Below are positions 38,669-53,600 of a stretch of DNA of 64,000 nt, one piece after another; position 1 is the first letter of the stretch; each line of letters starts with the position of its first letter. Under the pieces are notes generated by a model that saw only the letters and a list, made by a program, of their open reading frames with translations, ran no database searches and was not told the DNA's origin. A program made the translations under genes and the position numbers. The stretch is from Deinococcus metallilatus. GTDB taxonomy: Bacteria > Deinococcota > Deinococci > Deinococcales > Deinococcaceae. Where the stretch lies: the NCBI RefSeq assembly GCF_004758605.1, contig NZ_CP038510.1, positions 488,001 to 552,000 of the forward strand, in the 5' to 3' direction.

Positions 38669-40024
38669 TCAGGGTGACTCGCTGAACGTCGGCTGAACGC
38701 CGTCCGGCAGGGTCAGGCCCACCTCCAGCCCGGCAGGCGTGTTGCGGGCGTAGGCCTCCCCGCCGTGGGCGCGGGCGGTGGCCCGCACGATGGCGAGGCC
38801 CAGGCCGCTGCCGTCCCCACCCTGGCCGCCCCGCACAAAACGGTCAAACATCCGCCCCAGGAGGTGCGGCGGCAGGGCGCCCGGATTCACGACGCCCAGG
38901 GTGACACCGCTGGCGTCGGCGCGGGCCAGCAGGGTGACCGTTCCACCCTCCGGCGTGGCGGCGACGGCGTTGCGCACGAGGTTCCACAGCGCGTCCTCCA
39001 GCCGCGCGCGGTCGGCCCACACGGGCGGCGCGTGGCCCTCTGCGCGCAGGTGCAGGTGGGGCGCGAGGTCGGCTGCCGTCCGCGCGACGCCGCCGAGGAG
39101 CGCCCCCACGTCCAGCCATTCCCGCTGGAGCGGCTCGCCCGCATCGAGCCGGTTGAGGGTGAACAGGTCGTACACCAGGCGGCTGGCCCGCCGCGCCTCA
39201 CGCCGCAGGCTCTCCAGCAGGCGGTCGCGCGCCGCCGGGTCGTCCTTCACGCGCTCCAGCACGTCGAGCCCCCCCGCGAGCGCGGCGATGGGCGTCCGCA
39301 GCTCGTGGCTGGCGTCGGCGGCGAAGTGCCGGGTGCGCTGCTCGGCGGCCTCCAGGCGCGCGAAGGCGTCCTCCAGGCGGGCCAGCATGCGGTTGAGGCT
39401 CGCGGCCAGGGAATGCACCTCGTCGTGGGCGGCGGGCACCGGCAGGCGTTCCGAGAGGGACGCGGCGGAGAGGTGTTCGGCCCGCCGGGCCATGCTCCGC
39501 AGCGGCGCGAGCCCCAGGCGCAGCAGCGCCGCCCCCAGCAGCCCGGCCAGCCCGCAGGCCAGCAGGGCCCCCAGGCCGTAGGCGAGCAGCACGCCCCGCG
39601 TGAGCGCCCGCACCTCGTCGTCCCGCACCGCGAGTCCGATAACGTTATCCGAGGCCCGTGCGAGCTGAATTCCGCGCCACTGCCCGGCCCCGACCGCCTG
39701 CACGCCCGCGATCACGTCCGCCGGGGGACGCGGATGCTCGCCGCTGTCCGAGTACAGGACGCCGCCTGGCGTGACGATCAGGCCCCAGGTGCCCCGGGAG
39801 AGGGCCAGACTGAACAGCTCGTAGCGCAGCAGGGTGAGGCGGTCGGCCGCGCTGGTATCGCCCTCACCGCTGCGGGCCACGACGGCCAGTTGCCCCGCCA
39901 GCGCGCGGGACGCCTGCTGGCGGGCAAAGTCCTCGACCCGCAACCCCAGGTAGACGCCCAGCGGCACGAGGGTGGCGGTCAGCAGCGCCAGCAGTGTCAG
40001 CAGCAGCCGCCCGCGAAGGCTCAC
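38669..40024 (-). CDS. Sensor histidine kinase
   Basis: 451 residues from GTG 40024, overlapping the regulator stop (GTGA). TM (LLLTLLALLTATLVPLGVYL), periplasmic sensor of about 110 residues, TM (LLAYGLGALLACGLAGLLGA), HAMP, HisKA with ADASHELRTPIAALAGGL (His about 240), HATPase (NLVRNAVAATPEGG, GSGLGLAIVRATARAHGG). Partner of the regulator at 40021-40707. Confidence 0.93.
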   Translation of the reverse strand: MSLRGRLLLTLLALLTATLVPLGVYLGLRVEDFARQQASRALAGQLAVVARSGEGDTSAADRLTLLRYELFSLALSRGTWGLIVTPGGVLYSDSGEHPRPPADVIAGVQAVGAGQWRGIQLARASDNVIGLAVRDDEVRALTRGVLLAYGLGALLACGLAGLLGAALLRLGLAPLRSMARRAEHLSAASLSERLPVPAAHDEVHSLAASLNRMLARLEDAFARLEAAEQRTRHFAADASHELRTPIAALAGGLDVLERVKDDPAARDRLLESLRREARRASRLVYDLFTLNRLDAGEPLQREWLDVGALLGGVARTAADLAPHLHLRAEGHAPPVWADRARLEDALWNLVRNAVAATPEGGTVTLLARADASGVTLGVVNPGALPPHLLGRMFDRFVRGGQGGDGSGLGLAIVRATARAHGGEAYARNTPAGLEVGLTLPDGVQPTFSESP

Positions 40025-40707
40025 CCCGTTCCGTCCTTGCGGCGCAGCGCATAGCCCGCCCCGCGCACCGTGTGGATCAGGTCGGGGCTGCCCAGCGCCC
40101 GCCGCAGTTGCCGCACGTAGACCTCCACGATGTTGTCGTCCCCCAGAAAGTCCGCGCCCCACACGCTGTCCAGCAGCAGCGCCTTGGAGAGCACCCGTTC
40201 GGGATAGCGCAGAAAGGTGGCGAGCAGATCGAGGGCGCGCGGACTGAGGTCCAGCACCCGCCCGGCGCGGCTGGCCTCGCGCAGCTCGGTGTCGAGGCGC
40301 AGGTCGGCGTAGCGCCACTCCCGGTGCAGGTGCGGCTGGGCGCGGCGCAGCACCGCCTGGACCCGCGCGACCAGTTCACCGAACACGAAGGGTTTGACGA
40401 CGTAATCGTCCGCCCCCGCTTGCAGGTGGGCGATGCGCTCCTCCACCCCGTCGCGGGCCGTGAGGATCAGGACCGGCGTGGTGTCCCGCGCCCGGATGGC
40501 CCGCAGCACCGCACTCCCGTCCAGGCCGGGCAGGCCGAGGTCGAGGATCACCACGTCCGGTCGGCACGCGGCGAAACGCTCCAGCGCCTGCGCGCCGCTC
40601 CCCGCCCGCACCACCGCGTAGCCCTCGTAGTGAAAGCCGAGGTCCAGCAATTCACCGATGCCCGGATCGTCCTCGACGACCAGCACGGTGGGTCTGGCAG
40701 CGACCAT
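40021..40707 (-). CDS. OmpR/PhoB-family response regulator
   Basis: 228 residues. Receiver with LVVEDDP, phospho-acceptor Asp56 (VVILDLGLPGLDG), LILTARDG and VVKPF. Winged helix with SPRALDLLATFLRYPERVLSK and VYVRQLRRAL. On the minus strand TAGAGT lies 5 nt before the ATG (leaderless), and a direct repeat CTTCAG-N5-CTTCAG sits where the -35 would be, so it may activate its own promoter. Confidence 0.93.
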   Translation of the reverse strand: MVAARPTVLVVEDDPGIGELLDLGFHYEGYAVVRAGSGAQALERFAACRPDVVILDLGLPGLDGSAVLRAIRARDTTPVLILTARDGVEERIAHLQAGADDYVVKPFVFGELVARVQAVLRRAQPHLHREWRYADLRLDTELREASRAGRVLDLSPRALDLLATFLRYPERVLSKALLLDSVWGADFLGDDNIVEVYVRQLRRALGSPDLIHTVRGAGYALRRKDGTG

Positions 40708-40712
40708 AGGCC

Positions 40713-40746
40713 ACTCTACCGGGATGAACCTGAAGGCACGCTGAAG
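40713..40746 (-). promoter_or_regulatory. Promoter with 11-bp-spaced direct repeats for the regulator/kinase pair
   Basis: Minus strand: -10 TAGAGT (40718-40713), ATG 5 nt later. CTTCAG at 40746-40741 and 40735-40730 is a direct repeat one helical turn apart. It covers the place of the -35, which is otherwise poor. This is the layout of promoters activated by PhoB/OmpR proteins. Confidence 0.45.
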
Positions 40747-40800
40747 AAGGTGCCTTTGGGGTAGCCTGCCGCGAAATAGACCCCTGTGACCGGGCAGGTG

Positions 40801-40819
40801 GCCTTAAGCTCGCCTTAAG
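40801..40819. promoter_or_regulatory. Direct repeat GCCTTAAG-N3-GCCTTAAG in divergent region
   Basis: Two identical octamers (each with the palindrome CTTAAG) start 11 bp apart, about 100 bp upstream of both divergent genes. Candidate second site for an OmpR-type regulator. Confidence 0.35.
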
Positions 40820-40916
40820 CCAGCGGGGGCAGTAGCGTTCCACTCCAGTTCGAGGCCCGGCTCGGCACGTGCTCCTGTCCCCTCACGGGCTGTCTGGCAG
40901 TAGGCTGGGGCTAAGA

Positions 40917-44464
<3,548 letters not shown>

Positions 44465-44468
<4 letters not shown>

Positions 44469-44911
44469 CCGGCCGGACAGGGGCCGCGCTGTTCGAGATT
44501 CTGCTGGTCGAGGACAGCGGCGCGGACGTGTTCCTGATGCAGGAAGCCTTCGAGGAGGTTTCGCCGCAGGTGCGGCTGCATCTGGCCAGTGACGGCGTGG
44601 AGGCCCTGGCGTTCCTGCGCCGTCAGGGCGAGTTCGCGGACGCGCCGCGACCGGACCTGGTGCTGCTGGACCTCAACCTGCCCCGCAAGAGCGGCCTTGA
44701 GGTGCTGGCCGAGGTGCGTGGGGACGCTGGCCTGTGCGCCCTGCCGGTGATGGTCCTGTCCACCTCGGACGCCCGGCACGACGTGAAGCGGGCCTACGAG
44801 CTGGGCGTCAATGCCTACATGCTCAAGCCCCGCGACCTGGCGGGCTTTTTCGAGCGGGTGCGCCTGATCGAGCAGTTCTGGCTCTCGGCCGTCCGCCTGC
44901 CGGACCGCTGA
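44465..44911 (+). CDS. Stand-alone receiver (Rcp1-like response regulator)
   Basis: 148 residues from TTG 44465, overlapping the kinase stop by 4 nt. Receiver only: ILLVEDSGADVFLMQEAF, phospho-acceptor Asp69 (VLLDLNLPRKSG), VLSTSDARHDV, NAYMLKP. The ten-residue insertion and C-terminal helix are typical of Rcp1-type regulators that serve phytochrome-like kinases. It has no output domain, so it must signal by protein contact. Confidence 0.92.
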
Positions 44912-45028
44912 GGCCGGGCGGGCGGACGCCTGCGAAACCAGCTTGCCGCCGGTAATGGGCTACATCGCGCCGGGCATTTCATGTGCGCGTTAGGGGCGGG
45001 TCCCATCCTGCGCTCGGAGGAACCCATC

Positions 45029-45403
45029 ATGCAAAAACGCCTTTGCCTGGCCCTGACCGCCGCCCTGGTCCTCACGCCCGCCTTCGCGCAGGGCACGTCC
45101 AGCCCCACCAAGAGCACGGCGCCCACCACATCGGCCGCCGCGAAGAGCACGGGGACGAGCAGCGCCATGAACATGAAGGGCCACATGGGGAGCGCGGCGA
45201 CCATGCGGGCGGTGAACGTGAACACCGCCACGCTCGCGCAACTGGAGCGCATCCCCGGCATGACGCCCAAGCTCGCCCAGGCCGTGATCGCCGCCCGCGC
45301 CAGCGGCCCCTTCAAGAATGAACAGGACTTCGTGAAGCGCGTGAAGGGGATCGGCGCCAAGAACGTGAAGCAATTCGAGAAGTACCTGATTTTCAGCGCC
45401 TGA
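45029..45403 (+). CDS. Exported helix-hairpin-helix protein (ComEA-like DNA-binding region)
   Basis: 124 residues. GGAGGAACCC precedes ATG 45029. Signal peptide (LCLALTAALVLTPAFA), a Ser/Thr/Ala/Lys-rich linker, then a pair of helix-hairpin-helix motifs: VNVNTATLAQLERIPGMTPK and EDFVKRVKGIGAKNVKQFEK. This matches the C-terminal domain of ComEA, the DNA receptor of competence, but it lacks a TM anchor after signal cleavage. It could bind DNA at the surface. Confidence 0.83.
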   Translation: MQKRLCLALTAALVLTPAFAQGTSSPTKSTAPTTSAAAKSTGTSSAMNMKGHMGSAATMRAVNVNTATLAQLERIPGMTPKLAQAVIAARASGPFKNEQDFVKRVKGIGAKNVKQFEKYLIFSA

Positions 45404-45490
45404 TACGGATTCCGCTCCCGGAAGTCCCGGGGAGGGACGCCGGTTCCCGCACAGGTGTGCCCGCCAATTCATCCCCGGCGGGCACGCCGC

Positions 45491-46846
<1,356 letters not shown>

Positions 46847-46850
<4 letters not shown>

Positions 46851-47902
46851 AGGCGTCTCCCCCACAGCGCCCGCGCCAGGGCGGGCAGCGTGGCGGCGGT
46901 GGACAGCAGTCCCGGCGCGAGCAGCACGTACTCGCCTTCCCAGCGGGCACCTGCGAACTGCGCCTTGAAGCGCCGCAGGCCCCCGCAGTTGTAGGCGTGG
47001 GCCAGGAGCGGTCCCAGCTGCCGCGCGGCCCGCTCCAGATGGAGGGCGCGGGCAAACGTCTCGTCCGGCAGGGCCACGTCCGCCAGCGGGGCGCATCCCA
47101 GCGTGACGGTGCGGGCACCGGCCTCACGCAAGGCCAGGATCGCGTCGTGGACGAGCAGGGCCGCCGTGCCGCCAGGAGCGTCCGGCGCGCGCACCACGTC
47201 CTCCAGGTACCAGCCCTCCCGGGCGGGGAGCGGACTGCACGCCAGGAAGGCCAGCAACGGGCCATCTGAGCGCCGCGCGACGAAAAAGCGTCTGTGGCTG
47301 GCATGCTGCCGGGGCGTCAGGGCCAGCACCCAGCCCAGGGCGCGTCCACCGGAACGGGCGGACAGCCAGGCGGCGCTCAGGGCGTCGATTTCCGCCCAGG
47401 TGGGCGCGTCGGGGCAGGGCACGGCGCTCACCTCCACCCCCGCGCGCCGCGCCCGGTTCAGGTTGTTGCGGAGGGTGCGCCCCGCATGGCCGCGCGGGGA
47501 CCAGGTGCGCGCGTCCAGATACGGTGTGGCGCCGAAGCGCACGGCCCGCCAGCCCTCCCGCACCGCCGCCTGCGCGAAGGCCGCCGAGCCACCGGCCAGC
47601 GCGGGCGTCACGTGCGCGGCCCGCGCGGCGGACAGAAAGGCGCGGGCGAACTCGCCCCAGCAGGCGGGCGGCGCGAGCGGGTCCCCCGCCGCCAGCCACA
47701 CCCGCCCCACCGGCGTATAGGGCAGCGCCCCCGGCACGCCCGGAAGGGTGAGGGCCCGCACCCCTTCCGTCAGGGTGGCGAAGGTGGCGGGCGCGTGGCC
47801 GTACCTGCCGTGCAGGGCCAGCCAGGCCCGGGGAGCCAGGCGGACGTGGGCTGCCGGGCGCGTGGAGACTACCGGAACGGGCCGGACGAGCGTCGAGGTC
47901 AT
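46847..47902 (-). CDS. DUF2156 protein (phosphatidylglycerol lysyltransferase C-terminal-like)
   Basis: 351 residues, two GNAT-like halves. The C-terminal half has EGWYLEDVVRAPDAPGGTAA, TVTLGCAPLADV and NCGGLRRFKAQFAGARWE, as in the LPG_synthase_C/DUF2156 domain of MprF-type aminoacyl-PG synthases. No TM, so it would work on the inner face or on another acceptor. The TGA stop (46847-46849) lies inside the last four bases of the TnpB element; the ancestral stop would have been TAA from TTAC, with the same last residue (Leu). Confidence 0.82.
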
Positions 47903-47995
47903 CGCGGGGACCGTAGCCGCGTCACCTCACGGGCGGATGAAACGGCAGAAGGGGCATTTCATGTGGGCCTGAGGGACCCGCCGCAGGGTATCCGC

Positions 47996-48478
47996 ATGCC
48001 CAGAACCCTCTCCCGTCAGACGCTGCTGCTCGCCTCGCTCCTGCTGGCCGCCGGGCCGCTCAGCACGTCGTACGCGCTGCTCGACAAGACGCGCTTTGCC
48101 GCGCACCTGGGCGTGGCGTACTACGCCTTTCACCACTGGGTCCTCACGCCGTACCGCGCGGGGCAGTTCGCCAGCGGCGCGGCGGGGCGCACCGGCAGGC
48201 TGGTGAAGGGCGGCCTGGCCCTGCTCTTCGCCGCGCATGAGGTGAACGTGGCGGAGAAGATCGCGCACAGCAGCAAAGACCCCCTCCTGCAACGGCTGGA
48301 CGGGGCGCTGGTCAGCCTTAAGTCCTCGTTCACCGACCTCGGCAGCCAGCTCAGGGCGGGGCAGCTCAACCCGGCGGCCCTCCAGAACCTCGGCGGCGCC
48401 GTGGACCGCGTGGGACAGACGGCGGCGGCGGGCGGGCAACCCATCCACGACGTCGCGGCCCCCATCCCCGGCCTCTAG
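47996..48478 (+). CDS. Small exported protein of unknown function
   Basis: 160 residues from ATG 47996. Signal peptide or N-terminal anchor (LLLASLLLAAGPLSTSYA), then mostly helical (HHWVLTPYRAGQFASGAAGR, LLFAAHEVNVAEKIAHS, LQNLGGAVDRVGQTAAA). No family recognised. A 14-bp sequence upstream (GGGCATTTCATGTG, 47952-47965) also stands upstream of the helix-hairpin-helix gene. The neighbour downstream is a two-component pair. Confidence 0.7.
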   Translation: MPRTLSRQTLLLASLLLAAGPLSTSYALLDKTRFAAHLGVAYYAFHHWVLTPYRAGQFASGAAGRTGRLVKGGLALLFAAHEVNVAEKIAHSSKDPLLQRLDGALVSLKSSFTDLGSQLRAGQLNPAALQNLGGAVDRVGQTAAAGGQPIHDVAAPIPGL

Positions 48479-48550
48479 CATCAGTCCCCCTTCCGGCTGT
48501 CCCTTTCCATCTTCCATCCTGGCTTGAGGTGAGGCGAGTACCCTCGGGGT

Positions 48551-49219
48551 ATGCGTTTTCTGGTGGTGGAGGACGAACCCGAGATCCGGCGGCCGCTGGT
48601 GGCGAGCCTGCGGGAGGCGGGGTACGCCGTGGACGAGGCGGGCAGCGCCGGGGAGGCGCGCGAACTGGCGGTGAGTTTTCCCTTCGACGCGCTGATGGTG
48701 GACGTGGGGTTGCCGGAGGGGCCGCTGTCGGGCTTCGAGCTGGTGCAGGAGCTGCGCGCGCAGGGGCGGCAGTTCCCGGTGCTGTTCCTGACGGCGCGGG
48801 ACGCGGTGGAAGACCGCATCGCCGGGCTGGACTCCGGCGGGGACGATTACCTGGTCAAGCCCTTTCATCTGGGCGAGGTGCAGGCGCGGCTGCGGGCGCT
48901 GGTGCGGCGGGGCCGGGTGGAGGTGCAGAGCACCCGGGTGTGGCGCGACCTGAACCTCGACTGGACCGCCCGCGCCGTCTTCCGGGCGGGGCAGCGGGTG
49001 GCGCTCACGGCCAAGGAGTTCGCACTGCTGGAGGTGCTGGCCTCGCACCCGGGGCGGGTGTACACCCGTGAGGAACTGATCGACCGGGTCTGGGACGGGC
49101 GCTTCGACGCCGAGTCGAACGTGGTGGACACCTACGTGCGGAACCTGCGCCGCAAGCTGGGGGACGACGTGGTGCGGACCCTGCGGGGGCTGGGCTACAG
49201 CTTCCCCGAGGGGGAGTGA
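48551..49219 (+). CDS. OmpR/PhoB-family response regulator
   Basis: 222 residues. Receiver with LVVEDEP, Asp51 (LMVDVGLPEG), FLTARDAV and LVKPFH. Winged helix with TAKEFALLEVLASHPGRVYTRE and VDTYVRNLRRKLGD. TACCCT (48539-48544) six bases before the ATG points to a leaderless mRNA. The stop overlaps the kinase start. Confidence 0.93.
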   Translation: MRFLVVEDEPEIRRPLVASLREAGYAVDEAGSAGEARELAVSFPFDALMVDVGLPEGPLSGFELVQELRAQGRQFPVLFLTARDAVEDRIAGLDSGGDDYLVKPFHLGEVQARLRALVRRGRVEVQSTRVWRDLNLDWTARAVFRAGQRVALTAKEFALLEVLASHPGRVYTREELIDRVWDGRFDAESNVVDTYVRNLRRKLGDDVVRTLRGLGYSFPEGE

Positions 49220-50586
49220 GCCGCCTGACCCTGCGGACCCGGCTGACCCTGCTCACGTTCGGCGTCCTGCTCTGCACGCTGCTGGCCTTTGCGGGCGTGG
49301 CGGGCGCGGTGCTGTGGCAGGTGGAACTGCGCAGCATCACCCGGCAGGGGGCGGCGCAGGCGGACGCCCTGCTGGCGGTGGTGCAGGCCACGCCCGGCCG
49401 CCTGCCGGACCTGGCGGACGACATTCTGGAGGAGAACGGCGTCACCGCCGCGGGACGGGTGTACGTGGCGGGCAGGCCGCGCTGGGCGGGCGGCGCGTCG
49501 GGGCCGGACACGCTGGACCCGGCCTTTCTGGCGGGGCGCGGGGCCGCGCAGACCCGCACAGTGGACGGCTACCTGGTCACGTCGCGCCGCGAGGGGGACG
49601 CAGCGGTACAGGTGGGCCACAACCTGCTGCCGCTGCGGCACCTGATGGGCCGCTACGTGTCCATCGCCGCGCTGACGCTGCTGCTGCTGAGCAGCCTGGG
49701 CGGGTGGCTGGTGGCGCGCGAGGTCCGGCGCACCCTGCGGCCCCTGGAGACGCTGGCCCGCCGCGTGCAGCACCTCGACACGCCCGAACCGCTCCCCGCC
49801 CTGGGCGAACGCGACGAGGTGGGCGCCCTCGCCCGCGCCCTCCAGAACAGCCTGGAGGCGCTGCGGGCCGAGCGGGAACGCGAGACGCTTTTCCTGGCGA
49901 GCGCCTCGCACGAGCTGCGCACGCCCGTCACGGCCCTGCTGGCGGACCTGCAACACACCCTGGCCCGCGAGCGGCCCCCCGAGGAATGGCACGCCGCGCT
50001 GGAACGCACCGAGCGCACTGCCGCGCGGCTGCGCCAGCTCACCGGCAACCTGATGGCGCTCACGCGGGCGCAGCGGCTGCCGGCGCTGGGGCCGCCCGAC
50101 TGGCCGGTCCTCGACCTGCTGCCGCTGGCGGGCGAGGCGGTGGACCTGCTGCAACCGCTGGCGCTCAAACGCGACCTCGACCTGTGGCTGGACGGCGACC
50201 CCGCCCCGCTGCCTGGGGACAGCGCCCTGCTGAGCAGCGTGCTGGAGAACTTGATCGGCAACGCGGTGAAGTTCACGCCGCCCGGGGGGCAGGTGCTGGT
50301 GCATGTCGGTCCGCTGGCGGGGGGCGGCGCGGCGCTGACGGTGGAGGACTCCGGCCCGGGCTTTCCGCCGGGGACGCTCACGGCCGCCTTCGTGCGCGGG
50401 CAGACGGACGTGGAGGGCTTCGGCCTGGGGCTGGCGGTGGTGCGGCAGGTGGTGGAGGTCCACGGCGGCACGCTGCACCTAGGCCGGGCGGCGGGGGGCG
50501 GCGCGCGGGTGGAGGTCACCCTGCCGGGGGCGGTGTTCCCCAGGAAAGTGTTCCTGGGAGAAGGGGGGGTTTCAGACCAGCTTTAA
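49216..50586 (+). CDS. Sensor histidine kinase
   Basis: 456 residues from GTG 49216 (GTGA overlap). TM (LLTFGVLLCTLLAFAGVAG), extracytoplasmic sensor of about 110 residues, TM (IAALTLLLLSSLGGWLVA), HAMP, HisKA with ASASHELRTPVTALLADL (His about 232), HATPase (NLIGNAVKFTPPGG, EDSGPGFPPG, GFGLGLAVVRQVVEVHGG). Only 22 bp separate it from the polysaccharide-synthase fusion gene, so it may control or be co-transcribed with it. Confidence 0.92.
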   Translation: MSRLTLRTRLTLLTFGVLLCTLLAFAGVAGAVLWQVELRSITRQGAAQADALLAVVQATPGRLPDLADDILEENGVTAAGRVYVAGRPRWAGGASGPDTLDPAFLAGRGAAQTRTVDGYLVTSRREGDAAVQVGHNLLPLRHLMGRYVSIAALTLLLLSSLGGWLVAREVRRTLRPLETLARRVQHLDTPEPLPALGERDEVGALARALQNSLEALRAERERETLFLASASHELRTPVTALLADLQHTLARERPPEEWHAALERTERTAARLRQLTGNLMALTRAQRLPALGPPDWPVLDLLPLAGEAVDLLQPLALKRDLDLWLDGDPAPLPGDSALLSSVLENLIGNAVKFTPPGGQVLVHVGPLAGGGAALTVEDSGPGFPPGTLTAAFVRGQTDVEGFGLGLAVVRQVVEVHGGTLHLGRAAGGGARVEVTLPGAVFPRKVFLGEGGVSDQL

Positions 50587-50607
50587 CGAACCCTCACAGG
50601 ATGCCGT

Positions 50608-53600
50608 ATGAGTGAGCGCACGCCGCCGGTCTTCTCCGATCCCCAGGGTCACCGCCGCCGTTACCTGAACCGCTTTGCGGCCCTGCTGGCGGGCGTCCTG
50701 CTGCTCTCGGGGGCCGGGATGGTCGTGGCGCTGTGGCGGCCGGACGTGCTGCCGCCCCTGCCCCTGGCCGCGCGCCCACCCGGCCTGCGGCCCCTGACCG
50801 GCGTGGGGCAGGGACCCCACCTGCGGGACACGGCGCTGGACGGCGGCTGGACCGGTGCCCGCGCCCCCGCCGGGGCACCGCTGAACGTGACGGGGTTCTT
50901 CGTCGCCTGGGACGACAACAGCTTCTCGTCCCTGAAGCGCAACCTGGGCGCGCTGGACGTGCTGGTGCCGGAGTGGTGGCACCTGGGACCGGGCGGCACG
51001 CTGCTGCCGGAGTCGCCGGGCAAGAACGCGAACCTGCGGCGGTACGTCGCCGCGCAGCGCCCGGGGTTGCCGGTGATGCCGCTGGTGAACAACTACGACC
51101 CCGACGCGCAGACCTGGGCGTCGGCGCGGGTGGGAGCCGTGCTGCACGACCCCGCGGCGCGGGCGCGGCTGGTGCGGTCACTCGTGGCGGGCGTGGAGCA
51201 AAACGGCTTCGCGGGCCTGAACGTGGACTTCGAGAACCTGCCGGACAGCGCGCAGGGCGACTACGTCACCTTCATCCGCGAACTGGGCGGGCAACTGCAC
51301 GCGGCGGGCAGGCGGCTCACGCTGGACGCGCCGCTCGACGACCCCGCCTTCCAGTACGCCGCGCTGGGACGCGCCGCCGACCACGTGATCCTGATGGCCT
51401 ACGACGAACACGAGGAACAGTCGGGCGCGGGGCCGGTCGCCGCGCAGGGCTGGGTGCAGCGCAGCGTGCAGGCCCGCCTGAAGGCGATTCCCGCCGCGCA
51501 CCTCACTGTGGCGCTGGGCAGTTACGGCTACGACTGGACGCGCGGCGGCCCCGCGAGCGAGCTGACCTTTCAGGACGCCCTGAGCCTCGCGCGGGACGCG
51601 AACGTGGCCCCCACCCTGGATGCCCGCACACTCAACCCCACCTTCGGCTACACCGACGACGCGGGCCGGGCGCATACCGTGTGGTACCTCGACGCGGTGA
51701 GCGTCTTCGACCAGGCGCAGGCGGTCCGGGCGCTGGGCGTGCGGAACGTGGCGCTGTGGCGCCTGGGCAGCGAGGACCCCGGCGTGTGGCCTGCCCTGAA
51801 AAAGACCGGCGCGGACGCGACGCGCGCCCTCACCACGCTCCAGGCCGGGTACGACATCGACTACCAGGGCGAGGGGGAACTGCTGCGGGTGAGCGGCCAT
51901 CCGCAGGCGGGCAGCCGGACCGTCACCCGGAACGCCGCGAGCGGCCTGCTGACCGCCGAGCATCTCCGGCGCTTCGCCACGCCCTATGTGATCGAACGCT
52001 GGGGCGCGAAGCAACCCCGGGCGCTGGCCCTCACCTTCGACGACGGCCCGGACCCCACGTACACGCCGCAGCTTCTGGACATCCTGAAGCGCGAGCAGGT
52101 CCCCGCCACGTTCTTCATCGTCGGCCTGCACGGCGAGGAACACCCGGAGCTGCTGCGCCGCATGCTGGCCGAGGGGCACGAGATCGGCAGCCACACCTTC
52201 ACGCACCCCGACCTGGGCCTGGTGAGTCGGCGGCAGTTCGACCTGGAGCTGAACGCCACGCAGCGGTTGCTGGAAGGCGAGACGGGGCACCGCACGCTGC
52301 TCTTCCGCCCGCCCTTTGCGGAGGACGTGGAACCGGAAACGCCCGACCAGGCGGGCATCGTGGAACATGCCAGCCGCCTGGGCTACTCCATCTCCGGCAT
52401 GGGCGTGGACCCCAACGACTGGCGCAGGCCCGGCGCGGGGCAGATCGTGAGCCGTGTGCTGGTGCAGGTGAAGGCGGGCGACGGCCACGTGATCCTGCTG
52501 CACGACGGGGGCGGCGACCGCGCCCAGACCGTCGCGGCCCTGCCGGAACTGATCGCGCGGCTGCGCGCCGAGGGCTACACCTTTACCACGGTGTCCGAAC
52601 TGGCGGGCATCCCGCGCCAGCAGGCAAACCCGCCCGTCTCGCCGGGGCAGCGGTGGCTGGCGCGGCTGCTGGGCGTGAACTTCACGGCGCTGGGCCTGCT
52701 GGGAACGGCCCTGGCCTGGCTCTTCAAGGTGGGCGTGACCCTCAGCGTGGCGCGGCTGCTGCTGATCGTCGGCCTCGCCCTGCGCGAGCGCCTGCGCCGC
52801 CGGGAACCCGGCGAGAGCGGCGGGCCGCTGCCGGGCGCGACGGTGATCGTCCCCGCCTTCAACGAGGCCCGGGTGATCCGCGCGACGGTGGCGTCCCTGC
52901 TCGCCTCGGACCTGCCCGGCCTGCGGGTGCATGTGGTGGACGACGGCTCGACCGACGGGACGGCGGAGGTGGTCCGCGCCGCCTACGGGCACTGCCCGCA
53001 GGTGACGGTGGAACGCATCCCCAACGGCGGCAAGGCGAACGCCCTCAACCACGCCCTGACGGTGACGGGCAGCGAGGTGGTGATCCTGCTGGACGCCGAC
53101 ACGCAGGTGAACCCGGAAGCGGCCCGCCGCCTGGTGCGGCACTTCCTCGACCCGCAGGTGGCGGCGGTCGCCGGGAACGCGAAGGTCGGGAACCGCATCA
53201 ACCTGCTGACGCGCTGGCAGGCGCTGGAGTACATCACCGCGCAGAACGTCGAGCGCCGCGCGCTGGCGCAGCTCAACGCCATCGGCGTCGTCCCCGGCGC
53301 CATCGGGGCCTGGCGGCGCGAGGTGCTGCTGGGGCTGGGCGGCTTCGCCCACGACACGCTGGCCGAGGACGCCGACCTCACCCTGCGCGCGCTGCGGGCC
53401 GGGCACCGGGTCACCTACGAACTCGGCGCGGTGGCCCGCACGGAGGCGCCCGACACCCTGCGCGCCTTTCTGAAGCAGCGGGACCGCTGGATGTTCGGCA
53501 CCCTCCAGGCCACCTGGAAGCAGCGCGGCGCTTTCCGCAGCCGCTCGCGCGGCCTGGGCCTCTTCACGCTGCCCAACGTGCTGCTGTTCCAGGTGCTCTT

